Part shown: one piece after another, positions 1 through 10,147 of the stretch
Layout: each line of letters starts with the position of its first letter
Position numbering within the stretch: position 1 is the first letter of the stretch
DNA from: Zancudomyces culisetae
Lineage: Eukaryota > Kickxellomycota > Harpellomycetes > Harpellales > Legeriomycetaceae
NCBI GenBank assembly: GCA_001969505.1
Contig: LSSK01000993.1
Span: 1 to 27,570, forward strand
Reading direction: 5' to 3'
Length of the DNA stretch: 27,570 bases
Notes under the pieces: generated by a model
Database searches by the model: none
The model's input: only the letters and a program-made list of their open reading frames with translations
Told to the model about the DNA's origin: nothing
Translations under genes and position numbers: made by a program

Positions 1-334
1 GAAATTGAAGAAATTCAATGGAAATACGTAATCAAAATTATTTTAGAAATTGGACTCTTTTTTCCTTGACAATTTTTGTTAGGTTTTTTTAGTGAGAAAT
101 TTCGATAGTAAGTTTTGGTTCTTATCTTATCTTTTTAGAAAATAAATACATATACTAAGAGTTTGCAATATTTAGCCATTAGTAGATATTTTTAAGATCA
201 TTATAACGGATTAAGTGAGCCCATTAATCGAAGCCACAAGTAGATTCTACGCCACTTATATCCCTAAAAACCAACATAACTATTAAATAAACGGATTTTC
301 TATATAAACATACAAATTCGTTAACACAACACAA
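1..334. other. AT-rich flank, no gene seen
   Basis: AT-rich sequence upstream of the tRNA. Short open frames here lack coding character, and the one crossing the tRNA on the minus strand is a shadow of it. Confidence 0.5.
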
Positions 335-405
335 GCCGTTGTAGTATAGTGGCAGTACATCGCGTTGTGGCCGCGTCGACCTTGGTTCGATTCCAGGCAA
401 CGGCA
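335..405 (+). tRNA. tRNA-His (anticodon GTG), intronless
   Basis: The 7-bp acceptor stem GCCGTTG/CAACGGC closes the gene and is followed by discriminator A. The anticodon loop reads TTGTGGC, giving GTG (His). The T arm is CTTGG-TTCGATT-CCAGG, and A-box- and B-box-like promoter sequences lie inside the gene. There is no intron and no encoded CCA, as expected for a nuclear eukaryotic tRNA. The extra G at position -1 of tRNA-His is not encoded (the base upstream is A) and would be added after transcription by Thg1. The outermost anticodon-stem pair appears mismatched (T-T), a small oddity. Confidence 0.96.
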
Positions 406-408
406 AGC

Positions 409-413
409 TTTTT
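409..413 (+). terminator. RNA polymerase III terminator (T run)
   Basis: Five consecutive T residues begin 4 nt after the tRNA 3' end, the usual Pol III stop signal. Confidence 0.8.
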
Positions 414-479
414 ATATCTTTTAAGGCATTTTATTAAGCCTTATTAGTTTGTTTTAATTTAATGGTTTCAATTCTTTTT

Positions 480-1850
480 CTAGTGAATTGTAGTATAACG
501 TCAACAAACTTTTTGCTAGCGAATCAATTCGATTCTTTAGTAGAAGATAACTACCAATGAATGCATAGCGAGATCAATTTTATTATAACTATATTAATCT
601 AGTTGGAATGTCAAAACTATCAGTGAATATAACGAGCGTGGTCAACGAAAAAGGACATCTTTAGCCTTACTTAACTGATAATACTTTACATATACGTTTT
701 TATATACTTACTAATAGCAAATAGCTCTTGATAATGATACATTTTACTTAGTGTTTTATTTTATTATAACAATAATTACAGCTATTAATAACATTCCTAT
801 TACGGCAATCAAAACCCGTGAAGTGAACCGCGACCTGAGTATAATTGACATAATCAGTGCTATACCAAACTCAGCCATCACATTAGCTGAAAAAATATAT
901 CTGATAACTTATAATATCTACAATATATTTGATCCTGTATTATAACTACAATTTTTTTTAGCGAATCTATTATGATATCTTCGCAGATTACGGCTACCAA
1001 TTAACCATGGCTAAATCTTATATATTAAATATACTATTATATTTTGAATTTCCGAACGATAAGCGAGTATAACTAGAGGTAACAACGAAAACAAACATCT
1101 TAAGCATTTTTAGTATAATATATTTTATATATTTGTTTTAAAGTCATAGTGATTAGTATTGGTTCTTAATTTTCATATATTTACATAGTGTTAATATTAT
1201 AATTCAATTTTACTAGTTAACACATTCATAATCGGTAAACAGAACTAGAAAAGTGATTTATTCTTATGTACTACTGAGTTTGTCAGTGCTATTCAAACTC
1301 AGCAATCGTCTTAGCTGAAATTTATATCAGATTAATTATAATTTCTACTATATATTCAATACGCCTACTAATAGCGTATAGTGGGACCAAGAATAAGAAT
1401 GTTTTTTAGTAGATTCTGTATTTCCTAACAACTAAGATTAAAACAGTATAATCAACTAAAAGACAACCTTTGATCATTGATAATTGAATATAGAATTTAT
1501 TTATCTATTTAAACTACATATTGATATTTTTATTACTTTAAGAATTGATTTTAAAAATTTAAATGTTATTTTCACTTATTCAAATTGGTTTAACATATAC
1601 ATAGATGCAAATCCGATCGGTCAAGTGATTTAGACTTGAGTATAATTAACAACTCGTTGGAATACTAAACTCATACATCAACTTTGCCGAAAATTATTTC
1701 AGGTTGGAAATAACGTTTACATATATTATTTTCCTTAATTCTTATTGTATAATCTTAAAATCTCAGTAAGATCCATAATAGTATTTATATTTTACTATAT
1801 CACCATTTATTCAGGTATACCTGTTTGATTTGTGATCGTCTTATATTGGA
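480..1850. repeat. Degenerate tandem repeat, period about 370-450 bp
   Basis: A block beginning TCAGTGCTAT at 854 returns at 1283 with roughly 80% identity over about 75 bp (shared pieces include CAAACTCAGC and TTAGCTGAAA). A weaker copy occurs at about 1630-1720 (shared TTGAGTATAATT, ACTAAACTCA). The stretch at about 485-655 resembles 935-1110 (shared TAGCGAAT, CAACGAAAA). No long coding frame is present; the 64-codon frame at 751-945 lies inside one repeat and is probably chance. Identity estimates are by eye. This could be a decayed satellite, a decayed mobile element or a structural chromosomal repeat. Confidence 0.55.
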
Positions 1851-2388
1851 TATTAACTCGTCATGTAGCCTTCACGTTCATCGCTAAGTTTGTTTTATTT
1901 AAAACTAGATATTTCAATTAACAGTTTTAATCACATTCAGATGTTTAATGTTTCTAAATTCAACATGGCGTTTCAGTTTCTATTCATTCATGGCGATATT
2001 AAGTAGCTAAATCAGAATTTAACAATATTTTTAAACATATTACTTATTCTTTTACTTGAAATATGGGCTTTTACAAGTTGAGTATATTAAGCATTTACAT
2101 TCGTCAACAATATCAAAATACTCAATGTACATTCTCACATTTTCACTACGCTACTTTATAATAACACACTGAATGATTTATTTTTCACTACTTATTATTG
2201 ACTGAAATTCTACCAAGAAATTATCGACACGCTATTATTCAAAAATATAAAATCAATAGATATAAACATTTTTAGTTAATAATTGAAATAATTTTGTTTT
2301 GATATTATTAATTCAACAGAGAACTTTTTGGTGATATACCATTGAAAATATGACTAAATGTGGTCATGTAGTATCTTGTGCAAAATTA
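1851..2388. other. AT-rich intergenic, no gene seen
   Basis: Continuation of the AT-rich gene-free region, downstream of the 3' end of the minus-strand transporter gene. I see no conserved element. Confidence 0.5.
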
Positions 2389-4341
2389 TTAATATAGAGG
2401 GTAGTAATTGTAACTACATCCTTCTAATATTTCAAGCTTGTGCTTGTGCAATCTTTCAAGACTTTTCTTGTGACCAACGGAAATAATCGTTATATTTCTA
2501 GCCATGATCTTTGAGTAAAGGTCATATTCTGCAACTTCATCCAGTGAAGATGTGGACTCATCCATTACAACAAAGTTAGGATTCCAGAATAGCACTCTTG
2601 CTATTGACAATCGCTGAATTTCACCAGGTGAAAGCTGCTCATACCAACTAGCCACATCATGTCTCACCTCCAAAGCAGAAACATCTGGATCAATATCAGC
2701 CGAATCTTTTCCCTCTTCGGATACGTTCAGGTTGAGTTCAGTTGTAGATTTGTATTTGAGCAGGTGGCTTAGTCCAACAGTTTTTAGAGCTTCTAGTGCT
2801 CTAGGGGTCACATCTGGAGTATCCATAATGTTGTAAAAGTTGCCCGGATAGATAATTTGATCAAGAAGAGATCCCTGAACTAATATTGATAGCTGTGGCA
2901 AGAAATATACATCTGGGCTCCCATTTTTAAAAGGTAGCGCTACAGTACCTGTGGTAGGACACCACAATCCCTTGATTACTCTTAACAATGATGTTTTACC
3001 GAGTCCATTTTTTCCGGTTATCAAGAGGTTTTCTCCCTTAAGAACAGTCAGACTAAGATTGGTAATCAACTTGACTCCCGTTGGCGTGGAAACGTCAAGG
3101 CTACTAAGCTCAATGGAATCGTTTCGTGATTCTTCGATCCAATATGCGCCTTTTGATGTCTTTTTTAGTTCATCTAGTTGTTCCCAAACCTGAGTTATAC
3201 GCACAGCATAGCCAATCAGCTTACCAAAGTCAGTGAACCCGCTTATGATGGTTGTGAAGGAAAAGATCAAATACATGATTATGAACGAGCTTTGACTCAA
3301 AAGTCCGGCTTTATCTTCTGGAGGCAAGTTATCATAATACCCTCCCAAGAAGCGCAGACCAATTACTATGTACGTTAGTATACTTCCGAAATAGGAGAAA
3401 AACTGATACACAAATTGAACCGGGAAAGTAGCTAGTGCGACTTTAATCTGATTTTTAACTAGCACCACCAGAGAAATGTCTGCCTCATTTTTGCTTTTCT
3501 CCTCTGCCCCGTAGAATGAGATTGTCTCTGCTTGATCACGCAAGATAACATGTTGGTTTCGGAAAACACCTTCAGATCTTTCAGCAGCAAATACTTTTGA
3601 GGAGACCAAGGGTGTGAATGCATTAATTGCGATAAGCCCAACTATAAAATATACATATATGGAAATTGGCCCATATGAACCTGTCGTGATCCAAGTTCTT
3701 ACTGTGTAATAGACCACCAATGCAGGTGTGATAATGAGTACTGTCATTACATTTGCATATGTTTGTGAAAGCTTGTCAATATCCTGAGTGATTCTCTGGT
3801 CTGGGTTGTCCAACTCCTTGTTCATATTGATCTTATTCAAAACCAGTGGTAGGATGTAGCTGTCATGTGTGTATCGTGTCAACGCGAGCCTCATTTTTGC
3901 TGCTATTACTCCTGATAACGTTGTGTTCAAAGCGAGAAGTATTACCGTTGACAGCATAATCAATACGCTTTGTAAAACAACAAAGTTGAACTGACTTCTA
4001 TCTTGATATAAAATCGCAAGGTAAAATTTGGATGTTACTATCCCGTTAAAGTATGCGGCAAACTCGTAGGCGACTTTAGAAAGTATTAGAATCGCTGTCA
4101 GTGGTCCAAGTCCAACATTCAAGCCGTTTGTGACTACTCCTGGTTCACGCGATCTGTACGCAACTTTTGCGACATTGTTTAAAGTTTTGATTCCCTTGAT
4201 GTTTAGCCAGAATTTCTTGATTGGTGGTGCGCTCAGGTTTTTGACTATATCTGGGTTTCTTTGAATAAAACGCTTAGATTTAATACCCTTGCCCCCTAGA
4301 AGAATCTTTTTTACCTCATCCGTAGTACCTTTTTTGGCCAT
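2389..4341 (-). CDS. ABCD-family half ABC transporter, ABCD4-like
   Basis: A 650-residue half transporter: a basic N-terminal extension (about 1-65), a membrane domain with about six hydrophobic segments (about 70-375), and one nucleotide-binding domain (about 410-650). Visible motifs: DNPDQRITQD at 178-187 (a membrane-domain signature of the family), Walker A GKNGLGKT at 443-450, ABC signature LSPGE at 570-574, Walker B FVVMDEST at 590-597 with catalytic Glu595, and switch His624 in SVGH. Human ABCD4 also has LSPGE and matching blocks through the membrane domain (GPISI, FGSIL.Y, GY..RI). ABCD4 exports cobalamin from lysosomes with LMBD1, so a vacuolar or lysosomal vitamin B12 role is inferred. 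It looks less like the peroxisomal acyl-CoA members Pxa1/Pxa2. Single exon; the start is the first ATG of the frame. A bacterial YddA/SbmA-type relationship cannot be excluded by eye. Confidence 0.88.
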   Translation of the reverse strand: MAKKGTTDEVKKILLGGKGIKSKRFIQRNPDIVKNLSAPPIKKFWLNIKGIKTLNNVAKVAYRSREPGVVTNGLNVGLGPLTAILILSKVAYEFAAYFNGIVTSKFYLAILYQDRSQFNFVVLQSVLIMLSTVILLALNTTLSGVIAAKMRLALTRYTHDSYILPLVLNKINMNKELDNPDQRITQDIDKLSQTYANVMTVLIITPALVVYYTVRTWITTGSYGPISIYVYFIVGLIAINAFTPLVSSKVFAAERSEGVFRNQHVILRDQAETISFYGAEEKSKNEADISLVVLVKNQIKVALATFPVQFVYQFFSYFGSILTYIVIGLRFLGGYYDNLPPEDKAGLLSQSSFIIMYLIFSFTTIISGFTDFGKLIGYAVRITQVWEQLDELKKTSKGAYWIEESRNDSIELSSLDVSTPTGVKLITNLSLTVLKGENLLITGKNGLGKTSLLRVIKGLWCPTTGTVALPFKNGSPDVYFLPQLSILVQGSLLDQIIYPGNFYNIMDTPDVTPRALEALKTVGLSHLLKYKSTTELNLNVSEEGKDSADIDPDVSALEVRHDVASWYEQLSPGEIQRLSIARVLFWNPNFVVMDESTSSLDEVAEYDLYSKIMARNITIISVGHKKSLERLHKHKLEILEGCSYNYYPLY

Positions 4342-5459
4342 TTTGGTGTTTTCAAATTACACTAGTATAAAGTGATTTTGTAATTTAATGTTTATTACTT
4401 GGACACCTACACTAGATTTTAGAATTTTACTTTTATCCGCGGTTCTCTTCCATAAAAATTCTTAAACTGGGACCATCCTCGCTTTTTATATATTTTCAAG
4501 TTTTATTTGTAGACCAAGTATAAAACATAATCGAGTAACTAACTAATTTGTTTTATTTTATTTTTTGATTTGGTGCAATTTTTTCAAATATTATTAATTC
4601 AATCCTGATTATTTTTTTATATCATTGATTTCATTGTTATCGTGTACAACTATTAGCCGGATTTTAATTGGCATTTAAACCCAGCATTGATTGGTAGAGG
4701 AAACTTTCCAGATTTTTTTAAAATTGAAAAAGCCAGGAAAACACCCAACTTGAAAAATTAATTTTCCAGGAATCAGTGGGAAATCGATGTGCACAAACAA
4801 AAATTGTCGTTAATTAGATTTACCTTATTGCACAAAAAAATTTTTTGAACAACAGCTTGCGAAATTAGTATATATTCAAAAGCACCATGTACAATAGATA
4901 AGATAACATATTACAGCCATACAAACGATGCATATATTAAATAGCCAGTTTCATATCTCTTTTGGAAGAATTCGTGGTTAGAAAAATCAAAATGTAAAAG
5001 CGACAACAATCCCAATTATGGTAACGCCAATAGTAACGATTCCGGTAACGATTGTGGTACCAGTAACGGGAAAGGTAACAGCTACTGTGAACATTCTATA
5101 ATCAAGAGTTTGGTATAAGAGTAGGGTTTTCAAGATTATTGTGACAGCCCTCACAGTACCAACACTTCATGACTCGGTACCAGACATCATTCCGCAGTGA
5201 TAGCTGGTGCCTTTGAGCATACCAACGATCCCATTATCTACATCTCAGTCAAAATTTTAGTGAATCAAAACCCAAACGGTAACATGCATACCATTCATAT
5301 AATACAAGATTTTTCAGTCGCTATGAATATTACATACAATTATACTGTAGTTGCACATTTGGTCCGTTAAATTTTATAACGAAAATAATAGAAATTTAGA
5401 ACGAAATTGGATCTATTTAGTTGGCCTGGGCCCTTCTTTGGCTGTACTATAAGAATTTT
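4342..5459. other. Intergenic, no secure gene; short VT-rich open frames
   Basis: Promoter side of the ABCD4-like gene and 3' side of the putative six-exon gene. The only notable structure is a GTTAC-rich 12-nt periodic stretch around 5017-5092, open on both strands (about 30 codons each) and rich in Val/Thr/Ile. I do not call it a gene. Confidence 0.4.
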
Positions 5460-6368
5460 TTATCTAATCTCTTGGCCTTGTATAATTCTCGTTGGTGGTA
5501 GTGATTCGCCTATTAGAGTATAATAACTCAAAATACATAAGCAAGCCCCTCGTATGTTAGACCCATCTACCTTGCATACGAGAATGTATAGATAATACTA
5601 TCTACGGACTGATGACTACGAGGTTGCCCATTTTAATACTTGGCCACCTTACTATTTCAGAATACCCCGAGTATGTTAGCATTTTTTTACGGCAATTTAT
5701 TGTTGATTAGTACCAGTGAGTATGTTAGTAATACTTAGCAAAAGTGGGCTAAACATTACATTCAGGTATACCCATAACTGGTAAATTTACAATCATAATT
5801 TCTACAACTCGCGTCAATTTGCATAATTGTTTGATTTGCTCGTCTTCCTGTCGTATCTCTATGTCACCTCTACCTTTTGGTATCTCAATAGTCCCCTTTT
5901 TAAGAAAGGGGGGGAGGGTAGGGTTCTATCGAATACGTGGCCGCTTATGAAGGTTTTATAAATACTTGTGCAGTATTAAAGTCATAAGGTTTTCTCCTGT
6001 TCGTTATCTGTAGTTAGTTAGTCATAGTCAGTCGTGAAATTTAGATTGCACTAAAAAAAAACAGCTGAAAAAGCCTCAAGAATATGTGTTTTACGTTTAG
6101 TTGAACACATATTACTCCCCCGAATGTGAAAAACAATAGTTGCTATCTTTCCTATCTGTATGAATTTGAAGTTTTTATAAAATTTGCAATGCATCATTCA
6201 AAAATCAACGAAGGGTTGTAAACCAGAACGCATATTCTTTTCTAAACCGGTTTATTGGCATTACATACATTTGAGTAACACCTGATAGGCTTGCAAATTC
6301 CTCAGACCAGAGTATTGCATGTATATATCTCTTTGTCGGAATTGGAACTTTTGTGCCAGATACCCCAT
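5460..6368 (-). CDS. Putative six-exon protein of unknown function (139 aa)
   Basis: Proposed exons (minus strand): 6368-6269, 6155-6116, 5996-5966, 5895-5760, 5651-5606, 5526-5460. All phases agree, giving 420 nt ending in TAA. Introns are 113, 119, 70, 108 and 79 nt, the same size class as the secure genes here. Donors are GTATGT, GTAATA, GTATTT, GTAATG and GTAGAT; branch-like CTAAC motifs lie in the introns (CTAACTAAC upstream of exon 3, CTAACATAC upstream of exons 5 and 6). The product is soluble-looking and charged. Exon 4, with IEIPKGRGDIEIRQ and KLTRVVEIMIVNL, is the most convincing coding piece. I do not recognise a family. The ATG has an in-frame stop upstream and lies 111 bp downstream of the VPS68-like stop codon on the same strand. 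Individual boundaries may be wrong; exon 4 could instead start near 5925. Confidence 0.42.
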
Positions 6369-6478
6369 TTCACTAACCAATTGAGTTAGATCTCTATGTT
6401 TATGGTTTTTTTAGCATGTCAAAATAGACTATTTTTTGCCCATTTATTCGTAGTTGGTGCCTTTTTTTGTGCTTCTTT

Positions 6479-7280
6479 CTAATGTACTATTAACCCCAAC
6501 GCTGCGCCTCGTGTATTAAACTCTATAAGAGACAAATCTTCAGTTTTTTTCCTGGTTGTAAACCTGGTACCTTTTTGCAACAAAATGCAACATCGAACTA
6601 TCAATAAAATAGACATTTTATAAGTTCTATTGGTATTCATAGCTATGATGCCTTACCTTAAAGAAATAAATAACGATTGAAGAATTAGGTTAGCTGCAAA
6701 GAAAGATGATTGCTTGGCTTCACCCTGAGTGCGGAAATGTTTATACATTGATAGTGTAACAGATAATGCATACCCCAACATCATTAACCCTATACCTAGC
6801 TTCATACAAAATTTGCCTTTCTCTTCTAGCACTACTATTGTTTCCTTGTTTTCTCTGCTACCCTGATACACTTGTATTTCTCCAAGTATGAACACTCTAA
6901 ACAAATTATAAAATTCGGTTACCATATCGTGAACTAAAAATAAATTTCACACTCATACATATTTTTCCACTTACAATAGGGCTCCTACACTGCTAAAGAA
7001 TCCAGGGAGGCAATCGATACATCCAATTTTGATATCCAGTTTTGGGTCGTATAAGACTTTGATTATTCCATCGAAGAAAATTAACCAACCACCTAAGAAC
7101 TTTAATGTCAACTAGCTATTAGGATCTGTTAAAATGTATTTCTTTGCTAGTTGCATGATACGTTTTACTTACCATCAAAATAGATAATGTTTTAAGTGGG
7201 ATACAGAAATGAGGGTGTATTATTCCCTCTGTTTTTAGCTTTCTTGTTTTCGGATACGCTGTACCATTATAATCCAACAT
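6479..7280 (-). CDS. VPS68: Vps68/TMEM50-family four-helix endosomal membrane protein
   Basis: A four-exon gene: 7280-7173, 7111-6975, 6896-6657, 6563-6479, with consistent phases, 570 nt, 189 residues and introns of 61, 78 and 93 nt (donors GTAAGT, GTAAGT, GTAAGG). Four hydrophobic segments lie at about 31-57, 68-90, 108-130 and 144-162. The order of motifs matches yeast Vps68 and animal TMEM50: a first helix with GGWLIFFDGI (compare the G-W-x-I-x-x-D pattern of the family), then IDCLPGFFSSVGALL (Vps68 has IDWIPFLCSTLGTL), a third helix preceded by a Lys-rich segment, and a final helix followed by a polar tail with TEDLS. Vps68 works with Vps55 in late endosome-to-vacuole transport. The ATG is preceded by an in-frame stop. 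A GTAAGT further upstream suggests a possible 5' UTR intron. Confidence 0.78.
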
Positions 7281-8207
7281 TGTCGCTGATAGTTTTTCAA
7301 ACGTCGTTTAAAATTGCCAAAAAACAAAGACTATTCAGTTGTAAGTATTATAATTTTTCCAGTACGCCTTTACCTTTTCTAACAACTTACTGTGTAAGTT
7401 GAACTCTATATCTAATCTAAAGACGGAAATGTTAAATCCAGATGAGTATACTTGGTATGACTATGCAGAAATTTTGGGATGGTGAAAATTGAATCTTGTG
7501 TAGTGTTCTCATCATATTAAATATCAAAATTTATATAATGGGGACCTGGCTAATTACACCCTCCCCCATACTGTGAGGCTTTTTTGTATATAAACATTTA
7601 AAGTGATTATATTTAATTGAACGCGCTTAGATAGGCAAGCACGCATGACCAGTAGTAGACTTACTACTTAGATTATGCCTTGATTCGACTCACTTTAGGT
7701 GTATTTAGCTAAAACAAACTAGCTACTTTTCTTAATATTTATTCCGTGCTTACCAGAATCGCATATCCGGTAATTTTTTTTGTTTTTTATATTAATTTTT
7801 AATCGTGGAACAAGCTCTCGTGAATAGTACGATCCAACGATTTTATTCGCAAATGCTAATATTTAATATATATAATACCATTCGAGCCAAAGCTTTGACC
7901 CCCCCCCTTCCCTAAAAAAGTATAGTTTTATATGACTTTGTTTTCTTTCCCCGCATATTTATGTCTTGTATACTTTTCAAGCAGACCATTTAAATCTGAG
8001 TACTAATTTTTATTACGAACTTGCGAATACCCTTCTCCTTGAAGGAATTTATCCCAAAACATTTGTAAAAATTACCCTGAAACATGTTATATAGTCTTGC
8101 ACTCATCAATTATTAGACGTTTTTAATCTAGATTTTTTAAGCAAAAGAAAACATGGTTTAACAACTATAGAAAATTGCAAAAGATGTCATAAAAACCTGT
8201 TAGGTTT
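7281..8207. other. Intergenic, no secure gene
   Basis: AT-rich, with a run of nine C at about 7900. It probably holds the VPS68-like promoter and the 3' region of the next minus-strand exon group. I see no convincing coding segment. Confidence 0.4.
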
Positions 8208-8599
8208 TTATGATGTGCTTATATTTGCTTTTAACTTGAAATGGGCTAATACACTAACTGGTATTATTCCATTATCAATCAGCAACAAATACGCTTGCTT
8301 TTCAATTATTTCTAAACATACTTTCATTTTCGGCGTTAGATATAGTTTGTCGTGTTTTATTATATGCATTGTCTCGGTAATATAGCTACGATACCTATCG
8401 AAATTTAGCAAGACAATGTTCCTGTTATTACGAATCGGTATGTTAGTGTGTAGCTGATATGGGATTATGTTGAATTTCTGAATTCCAACAAACGCTCTGC
8501 TGATTGAAGGTTATTTTAATTAGATTACATAGAAAATGAATTTGTAATATCACAATTCACATTACACCAGTACTTTCTGCTTTGCCCTATCGTCTCCAT
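8208..8599 (-). CDS. Possible small protein, structure unresolved
   Basis: The minus-strand frame closed by the stop at 8208 is open back to about 8508 and has balanced, protein-like composition (for example NIVLLNFDRYRSYITETM). A second segment starts at ATG 8599 (METIGQSRKYWCNVNC, with a CxxxC pair) and ends at a GTAATC donor at 8528. Joining 8599-8529 to 8496-8208 keeps phase and gives about 119 residues, but the implied intron is only 32 nt, shorter than any secure intron here. Alternatively the 3' exon begins after the AG at about 8434, following a CTAACATAC branch-like motif. Frames of about 95 codons are expected by chance a couple of times in this much AT-rich DNA, so this is tentative. 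Confidence 0.27.
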
Positions 8600-9319
8600 T
8601 TTTATCCACAAATTGACTGATTGAGCAACTACATTACATTTTGAGAAAAAATAATTATTTTACTATAATATTACAAGCCAAAAATTTCTAATTATGGAAA
8701 AGGGACTTATCAATTACTAAATCTAACATATAAATCGCTTTTAGAGCTACATATTATTTTTTATAAATAGAAAAATAGGAAAGTAGCTAACTAGCTATTA
8801 TTCTACCCACCATTATACTGCCAAAAATAGAAGCTATGTGTATTTGGAAATAGTGAGAATAAATAAAGTCATCATAAGCACGACCTTCTCAATAGGTTGG
8901 TATACAACTAGAGCAGATAATTTTGTGGTTTATACTGAAAACCTGTGTTAATTTAGAAAAATAAAAGATCATGTTTGGTTTTTAGACTGTTGTGGCTTTT
9001 TTTGTGTAGTCGAAAAATGTGATTGATGTTCTCTAACTATTGGAAATCGATAACGAGATCTAAATTGTTAATTAATAAACTATAGGGCTACTTTTATCTT
9101 GTGTATATACTCCACTTAGCATAGTATTGCTTTATAAATTTGAGTTTTTTAAGAATAGAGGTGATAAAGAGGTGAGAGTGGTGAGAAAGAAAGTACAAGA
9201 ACCGGTTCAATCTATTCTGTACCAAGGCGATAATAAATATGGTACACACATAGTCCAAAAAAAAAAAGAAATAGATGTGAACAGAAAAGTGAAATTGTAA
9301 AATGGATCTTTGGCAACAG
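8600..9319. other. Intergenic, no gene seen
   Basis: AT-rich. The 85-codon minus-strand frame at 9094-9351 is hydrophobic and homopolymer-driven and overlaps the better-supported exon ending at 9320, so I do not call it. Confidence 0.4.
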
Positions 9320-9987
9320 CTACCAAATCCAATAATCGTTTGCCTTGCCATTGGATGATGTTGAAAAGTGTATCAAAAAAGACAAGTGTACATCCAGGAA
9401 TAATTTATCTGAATTCACTAAATGCGTTTTATGTAATGGTTTATAAAAGACACCTTCTTGTTCAATGGGGTAATTCAATTTACCATTAACCATCATTTTG
9501 AAAGTTACATATGCACCAAGTGTTGCAAGAACATAAAGGTAGCAGTACGATCTTTCTTTGGTTTGAGTTGTAGGTCTATTTTTAAATTCGAGTTTAGCTA
9601 TTTGGAATTGCAATTAGCTAAGTTAATTAACTTTGCAATTCCCAACTTTTATTGTTTTTTTTTCTTCAAAATGTATAAAGGATAATTTTCACCCTTTCTT
9701 TAACAGAAAACATTAATTTAAATCATGCATGTTAAAGTCAATACATATTATCTGTCTTATAGATAAATACATTTATAATTCATGAACTACATTCTACTTA
9801 CATTTTAGCCTCACTGATCAAAATTGCTTTGTGTATAGTGTGTTTAACGAGGTGCAAATAAACAGGAATACTGGGTGGAAAACGAATAAATTTTTTTGGA
9901 AACCGGTATCTGTACTTTTCAAGGTTATATGCGACAAAAGGGCTACTTTTTAAATAAACTATACGATCGATCCTTTGACGTGTTCAT
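9320..9987 (-). CDS. Possible two-exon protein with one hydrophobic segment; 5' end unresolved
   Basis: The downstream exon 9575-9320 (84 codons plus TAG) contains a predicted membrane segment (YCYLYVLATLGAYV) followed by a polar tail. It joins in phase, through a GTAAGT donor at 9801, to an upstream open segment reaching about 9985 with coding-like composition (SPFVAYNLEKYRYRFPKKF and a PPSIPVYLHL stretch). That segment has no ATG in frame. An ATG at 9987 is in the neighbouring frame and would need a one-base shift at an A5 run near 9947. Alternatively, ATG 10020 could reach it through a 27-nt intron (GTAATT...AAAG). I do not recognise the family; a small organelle or ER membrane protein is possible. 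It is divergent from the subtilisin gene at 10148. Confidence 0.38.
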
Positions 9988-10147
9988 ATCAATAATTACA
10001 ATATCAACGACATTAATAACTTATTTCAAGCATAACCAACAACGAAAATAAAAGTGAATAAAAAAAGCCAGAATACCGACCTACAACTAATACAAGCATA
10101 TAATATTTTGACGAAAAATATTTCTTTAAAATATATAAATAACAAAA

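Noticed and set aside
751-945. 64-codon Ile-rich plus-strand frame
   Set aside because: Lies in one copy of the degenerate tandem repeat; the other copies do not keep the frame open.
6657-6925. Peroxin Pex11 as identity of the frame at 6657-6925
   Set aside because: After joining the exons, the four-helix pattern and motifs fit Vps68/TMEM50 far better.
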